Shown here in pieces: positions 59,745 to 64,000 of a stretch of DNA of 64,000 nt. The number at the start of each line of letters is the position of its first letter. Position 1 is the first letter of the stretch. Position numbers and translations under genes: made by a program. Source of the stretch: Siphonodentalium dalli (Eukaryota; Mollusca; Scaphopoda; Gadilida; Siphonodentaliidae); NCBI GenBank assembly GCA_032622095.1, contig CP136063.1, positions 184,737,956 through 184,801,955 on the forward strand, read 5' to 3'. A model generated the notes under the pieces. That model had not been told where the DNA came from, ran no database searches, and saw only the letters and a program-made list of their open reading frames with translations.

Positions 59745-60945
59745 CTGTCATGAAAGAATTATTGGCGGCCATGTTTTTTAAAACAAATTTCAGGAAAAAA
59801 GGGAGGCTACCATCTAGAGGTCTCCTCGAATATCCATATGAAGTTTGGTGATAATTGGATGAGAAATGTGACCTGAAAGGAGACTACGTGTTCAAAGGAT
59901 TTAGTCATACAAAGAGTAAAATCCAAGATGGTCACTGGCAGCCACGTTTTTTAACACAATTTGGAAAAAATGGTAAGCGACCATCTGGAGGATCCATATG
60001 AAATTTGGTGATGATCGGATGAGGGATATACTCTGTAGGGTGTGCTGAAGGATTTAGTGATGCGAAGAGTAAAATCGAAGATGGCTGCCGGCGGCCATGT
60101 TTTTCATCGAAAAAACGTTCAAATTTGATAGCTCCCATCTAGAATGAGATAGATGAGAATGTGACCTGTAAAGTGTGCTAAAGAATTTAGTCATACAAAG
60201 AGTAAAATCCAAGATGGCTGCTGGCATCCATTTTTTAACAGAATTCGGGGGGAAATGGTAAGCACACATCTAGAGGTCACCCGAGGATCCATATAAAGTT
60301 TTGTGATGATTGGATGAGGGATATGCTCTGTAGGGTGTGCTAAATGATTTAGTGATGCAAAAAAAAATCCAAGATGGCTGCTGGCAGCCATGTTTTTGTC
60401 GAAAATGGCCAAACAAATATTCATTTGGCCAAAGTCTTTTTTTATCCAAAAATCTGAAATCTAATTCAAAAACCCAAATTGATTTTGCAATGAGAGCGAC
60501 CTGAGAATCAAATTTATAGTACATACATGTATATGATCATCTGCTAAAATAATTTACAGTGCTTTCACATTGACTGGGTCAGTTAATTGATTAGGTGATA
60601 CAGGCTCCACCCACATTTGACCCAGTGACCTTATTTGAACAAATCTGAACCCAGTCACCCAAGGACCCTTCATACCAAATATGAACCTGTTCGGTCTGAT
60701 GGTACTTGAGAAGTTGTTTTATCAATTACTAGGGCGGGAAAGAGTTATGGCCCCGGCTTCACAACTATTTCACCCATTGACCTCATTTGAACCTAGGGAA
60801 CATCCACACGAATATGAACCCATTCAGTCTTATGGTTCCGGAGATGTTTAAAGAATTGTTGATGGATGGACAGACCGATGAACGGACTACGGACGAGGAG
60901 CGATGGCTATATCTCCACTGGAGACTTCATCTCAGGTGAGCTAAA
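59745..60945 (+). mobile_element. Subfamily-B monomers (59745-60425) followed by another pearl-like relic
   Basis: Four to five diverged subfamily-B monomers with no clear head. From about 60560 a different repeat (TTGACCCAGTGACC..., GAACCC.TTC.GTCT) appears twice and ends in GGACAGACCGATGAACGGAC and a tail ending GTGAGCTAA. The shared tail logic suggests a related family. Confidence 0.6.
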
Positions 60946-60994
60946 AACTGTTGAAATTTATAAGCATGAATTCCCATATACACATATACCGGTA

Positions 60995-61283
60995 GGATCA
61001 GAATGAAGTTCCCCAGTTGAAGTTGGTATTGTTCACCCATTTGTCACCTCAATTATTCATTTTATCTTCTGCAAATTATGTGATATAGAAACTGAACAGA
61101 AGGGAAAAGTAACTAAAAACCAAGTTAATTTGAGATTATAGATACTTCCCAGAAGATGAGGCCTAAGCAGAATGAGGTCCCCAGAGGGTGAATTTGGTGA
61201 CGCTAGCCCACCATATAGGATATCATAACTAAATTCACCCTCTAGGGACCTCAATATGCAAATAACAGACACACTATTTGCAG
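60995..61283. mobile_element. 440-bp MITE, copy 6, left end missing
   Basis: Inner part in reverse orientation relative to copy 1, and an intact right end ACAGACACACTATTTGCAGG. Left arm lost. Confidence 0.75.
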
Positions 61284-62748
61284 GCTTGACACCATGAGTT
61301 AATAGCTCCAAAATACAAAACTATTAAATTGTATAAGCACAAACATGATCCCTATACCTATATATACCTACATGCTGATTTGAACACTGAATTAGCTCAA
61401 ATTTTTTCAACGGTAGAGGGTTTTTTTATTTTCTGTTTTGTGCAACCTGTGAGGAAGGGGAGTTTTAAATCCCATGGCCCTTATTTATCTAATTCGGTGA
61501 CCCAATTATAACAAACATGATTTAATTTGAGGATGGCCCCGGCTCAGATCAGCTACATGTAACAACATGTCATCAATTTTGAAGTCAACTGGTTCAGATT
61601 CTTTCAACCATGGGTAGAGAAGTTGAAAAACTCAAAATTTAGACAAAATTTAATAATTTTTCGAAATCCTTGTTTTAAATTTCTATATATCAATGAGAAC
61701 ATTGTTGACATATAAACTAAACGAAGAATATTTAACAAAATATACAAGAAATATATCTATTCAACAATCATATGTATTTGGTGAGATGCAATCTCATTTT
61801 ATGAGAGATATTTTATGTTGTATGAGATGAACATATATATGTATAGGAAAAGGTACAATAAAAATGTTTCACATCTTGTATACAGATGTGGAAAATCATG
61901 AAGGAAATTATCATAAACAGATAAAGTCCCAAACTGATGAATATTGATGAATTTGGTTTAGCAGCTAAGATTTCATCTAAAATGCTTAAGCCAGGGCACA
62001 AATTTCAGAGCGATTATGTTTTCTTATCATTAATGGTATTTAGAGTAATATAATCTAAGAAACTTTTTTAACATTTTACTATAATTATGACCAGAAGAAA
62101 ATTTTGTTGCTGAAATTTTTACATCAATTTATAGGCAAAAGGATGAAAAATAAGAAAATGACATGATATTTTGCCTCTTCTTCAAATAAATAGAATAAGC
62201 TGAGAAATTATTAGGGTGACAAATCATAACTCGGGGGAATTAAGGAGATACAACACTATGGCATTGAGACATCAATTTGCTTCTCTCGGTGTTAATTTTT
62301 TGGGCCAAAATTGTGGCCACGTGATATGAGCAATTCAGACCATTGGAACACAATGTGGAGATCTCATAAAAATGAATTGAACGGTACCAAAAACGCATTT
62401 CACATCAATTGAATGTACGATATAATAGCTCTCACGTGAGGATAATTTTACATTTACCTAAAAATCATGCTTTAAAAATAATTGTATTGCAATTGGTAAC
62501 AAAACTCATATTAGGAGCATTGATCTATATTTTGTAATCAAATAACTTGTATTCTGCCACAGGAAATGAAGGTACATGTATAACTATCCCAACCATACTT
62601 GCATTGTGTGTAGTTGCATATAATTTGAAACTTATCGTCTTTAACATCTGAAGGTTATTCTGTTCAAATTATTCACTTGCATGATCCAATCAAAAAGTAT
62701 GTGATGATCAGCTTTATATAGAACCGAATCCCCATACAGCCAAAATAA
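61284..62748. other. AT-rich intergenic DNA
   Basis: No recognisable exon, RNA gene or repeat boundary. Several A/T-rich stretches and short ORFs only. Confidence 0.5.
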
Positions 62749-64000
62749 TGAAAGTGTCAATGACACTGTAGCTCAACTTGGAAAGGGAATAATTTAATGT
62801 GTTACTGTCGATGGAGTTATTAGGAATGTGGAACGTTGAATGTCTAATACTTGTTTATCAACATAGAGATATATATATACATGTATATAAAAGTAAAATC
62901 TAAGATGGTTGCTGGCGGCAATGTTTTCCAACAATTCAAAAACATCTGATAGCTTTAGTCATGCAAAGAGTAAAATCCAAAATGGCCGCTGGCAGCCATG
63001 TTTTAATGCCAAAAAACCCCAAAATGACTCGTTCCCATCTACATGTCAATTTCAACAGCCATGACAAATTTTAAGATGATCAGACTAAAGGTACGACCTG
63101 TAGCCCATGCTAAAGGATTTAGTCATACAAAGAGTAAAATCTAAGATGGCTGCCGGTGGCCATGTTTTTTGGCCGAATGACCCCAAAATAACTCGTTCCC
63201 ATCTACAAGTCAATATTAACACCCACGACAAATGTCATGATGATCAGATGAACAGTACGACCTGTAGCCCGTGCTAATGGATTGAATTATGAAATCCAAG
63301 ATGGCCACTGGCAGCCATGTTTTTTTTCCGATTGACCCCAAAATGACTCGTTCCCATCTACATTCCAATTTCAATAGCCATGACAAATTTTATGATGATC
63401 AGACTAAAGGTACGACCTGTAGCCCGTGCTAAAGGATTTAGTCATACAAAGAGTAAAATCCAAGATGGCTGCTGGCGGCCATGTTTTTTGGCCGAATGGC
63501 CCCAAAATGACTCGTTCCCATTTAGATGTCATTGTTAACATCCATGACAAATTTCATGATGTTCTGACCAAAGGTACGACCTGTAGCCCGTGCTAAAGGA
63601 TTTAGTCATGCAAAGAGTAAAATCTAAGATGGCTGCCAGCTGCCATGTTTTTTGGCCGAATGACCCCAAAATTAATAGTTCCCATTTACATGTCAATATT
63701 AACATCCATGACAAATTTCATGATGATCAGACGAACAGTTCGACCTGTAGCCCGTGCTAATGAATTGAATTTTGAAATCAAAGATGGCCACTGGCGGCCA
63801 TGTTTTTTGGCTGAATGACCCCAAAATGACTCGTTCCCATCTACATGTCATTGTTAACATTCATGACAAATTTTATGATGATCAGACTAAAGGTACGACC
63901 TGTAGCCCGTGCTAAAGGATTTAGTCATACAAAGAGTAAAATCCAAGATGGCTGCTGTGGCCATGTTTTTTGGCTGAATGACCCCAAAATGAATCGTTCC
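62749..64000 (+). mobile_element. Array element running off the window end
   Basis: Head TGAAAGTGTCAATGACAC at 62749, a leader, then at least seven subfamily-A monomers up to the last base. Its full length is unknown. Confidence 0.85.

Overview
The window is eukaryotic nuclear DNA, AT-rich, intron-rich and packed with repeats. It is most likely from a bivalve or another mollusc. This rests on pearl/HINE-like elements (internal tandem repeats of about 120-170 bp plus an ACGG- or ACAG-type microsatellite tail), dense MITEs, and a PPIE gene with small exons in large introns. The species cannot be named from sequence alone. Only one gene could be read with confidence.

The gene is PPIE (cyclophilin E/Cyp33: an N-terminal RRM joined to a peptidyl-prolyl isomerase domain) on the minus strand. 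Ten coding exons lie between 58658 (start codon) and 32825. Every junction keeps the frame, and all introns are GT-AG. The exons give 259 codons plus 2 nt. The last stretch of roughly 40 residues, including the final catalytic His region, was not found. It is either left of the window or in the assembly gap at 30475-30574.

Layout. 1-610: inverted partner of a 122-bp repeat also found beside the gap. 610-7560: small tandem repeats and MITEs (mariner-like foldback, 440-bp MITE, pearl-like array, 18-mer foldback relic). 7567-12857: a 5.3-kb hAT-like element with 8-bp target duplication and nested MITEs. 12931-13825: a foldback element whose terminal inverted repeats are arrays of an 18-mer. 13.8-15.6 kb: unique sequence with a promoter-like stretch. 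15.68-30.24 kb: a 14.5-kb tandem array of about 154/164-bp monomers (roughly 90 copies) with a 3.7-kb higher-order repeat, ending in a mobile-element tail. 30475-30574: 100 N. 30.9-32.7 kb: 245-bp repeats and a second foldback element with 15-mer terminal arrays. 32.8-58.7 kb: PPIE exons and introns full of further mobile elements, including a three-deep nest at 49.9-52.1 kb. 58.7-64 kb: PPIE promoter region, degenerate arrays, and the start of another array element that runs off the end.

The main unusual signal is one repeat family in several states. It occurs as short mobile elements (head TGAAAGTGTCAATGACAC, tail hairpin ending GTTGAGCTAA), as degenerate relics, as elements inserted into their own monomers, and as a satellite-scale array with higher-order structure and a visible unequal-crossover junction. 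Each monomer carries two convergent YY1-like motifs. No transposase, reverse transcriptase or Rep/helicase ORF was seen, so every mobile element here appears non-autonomous.
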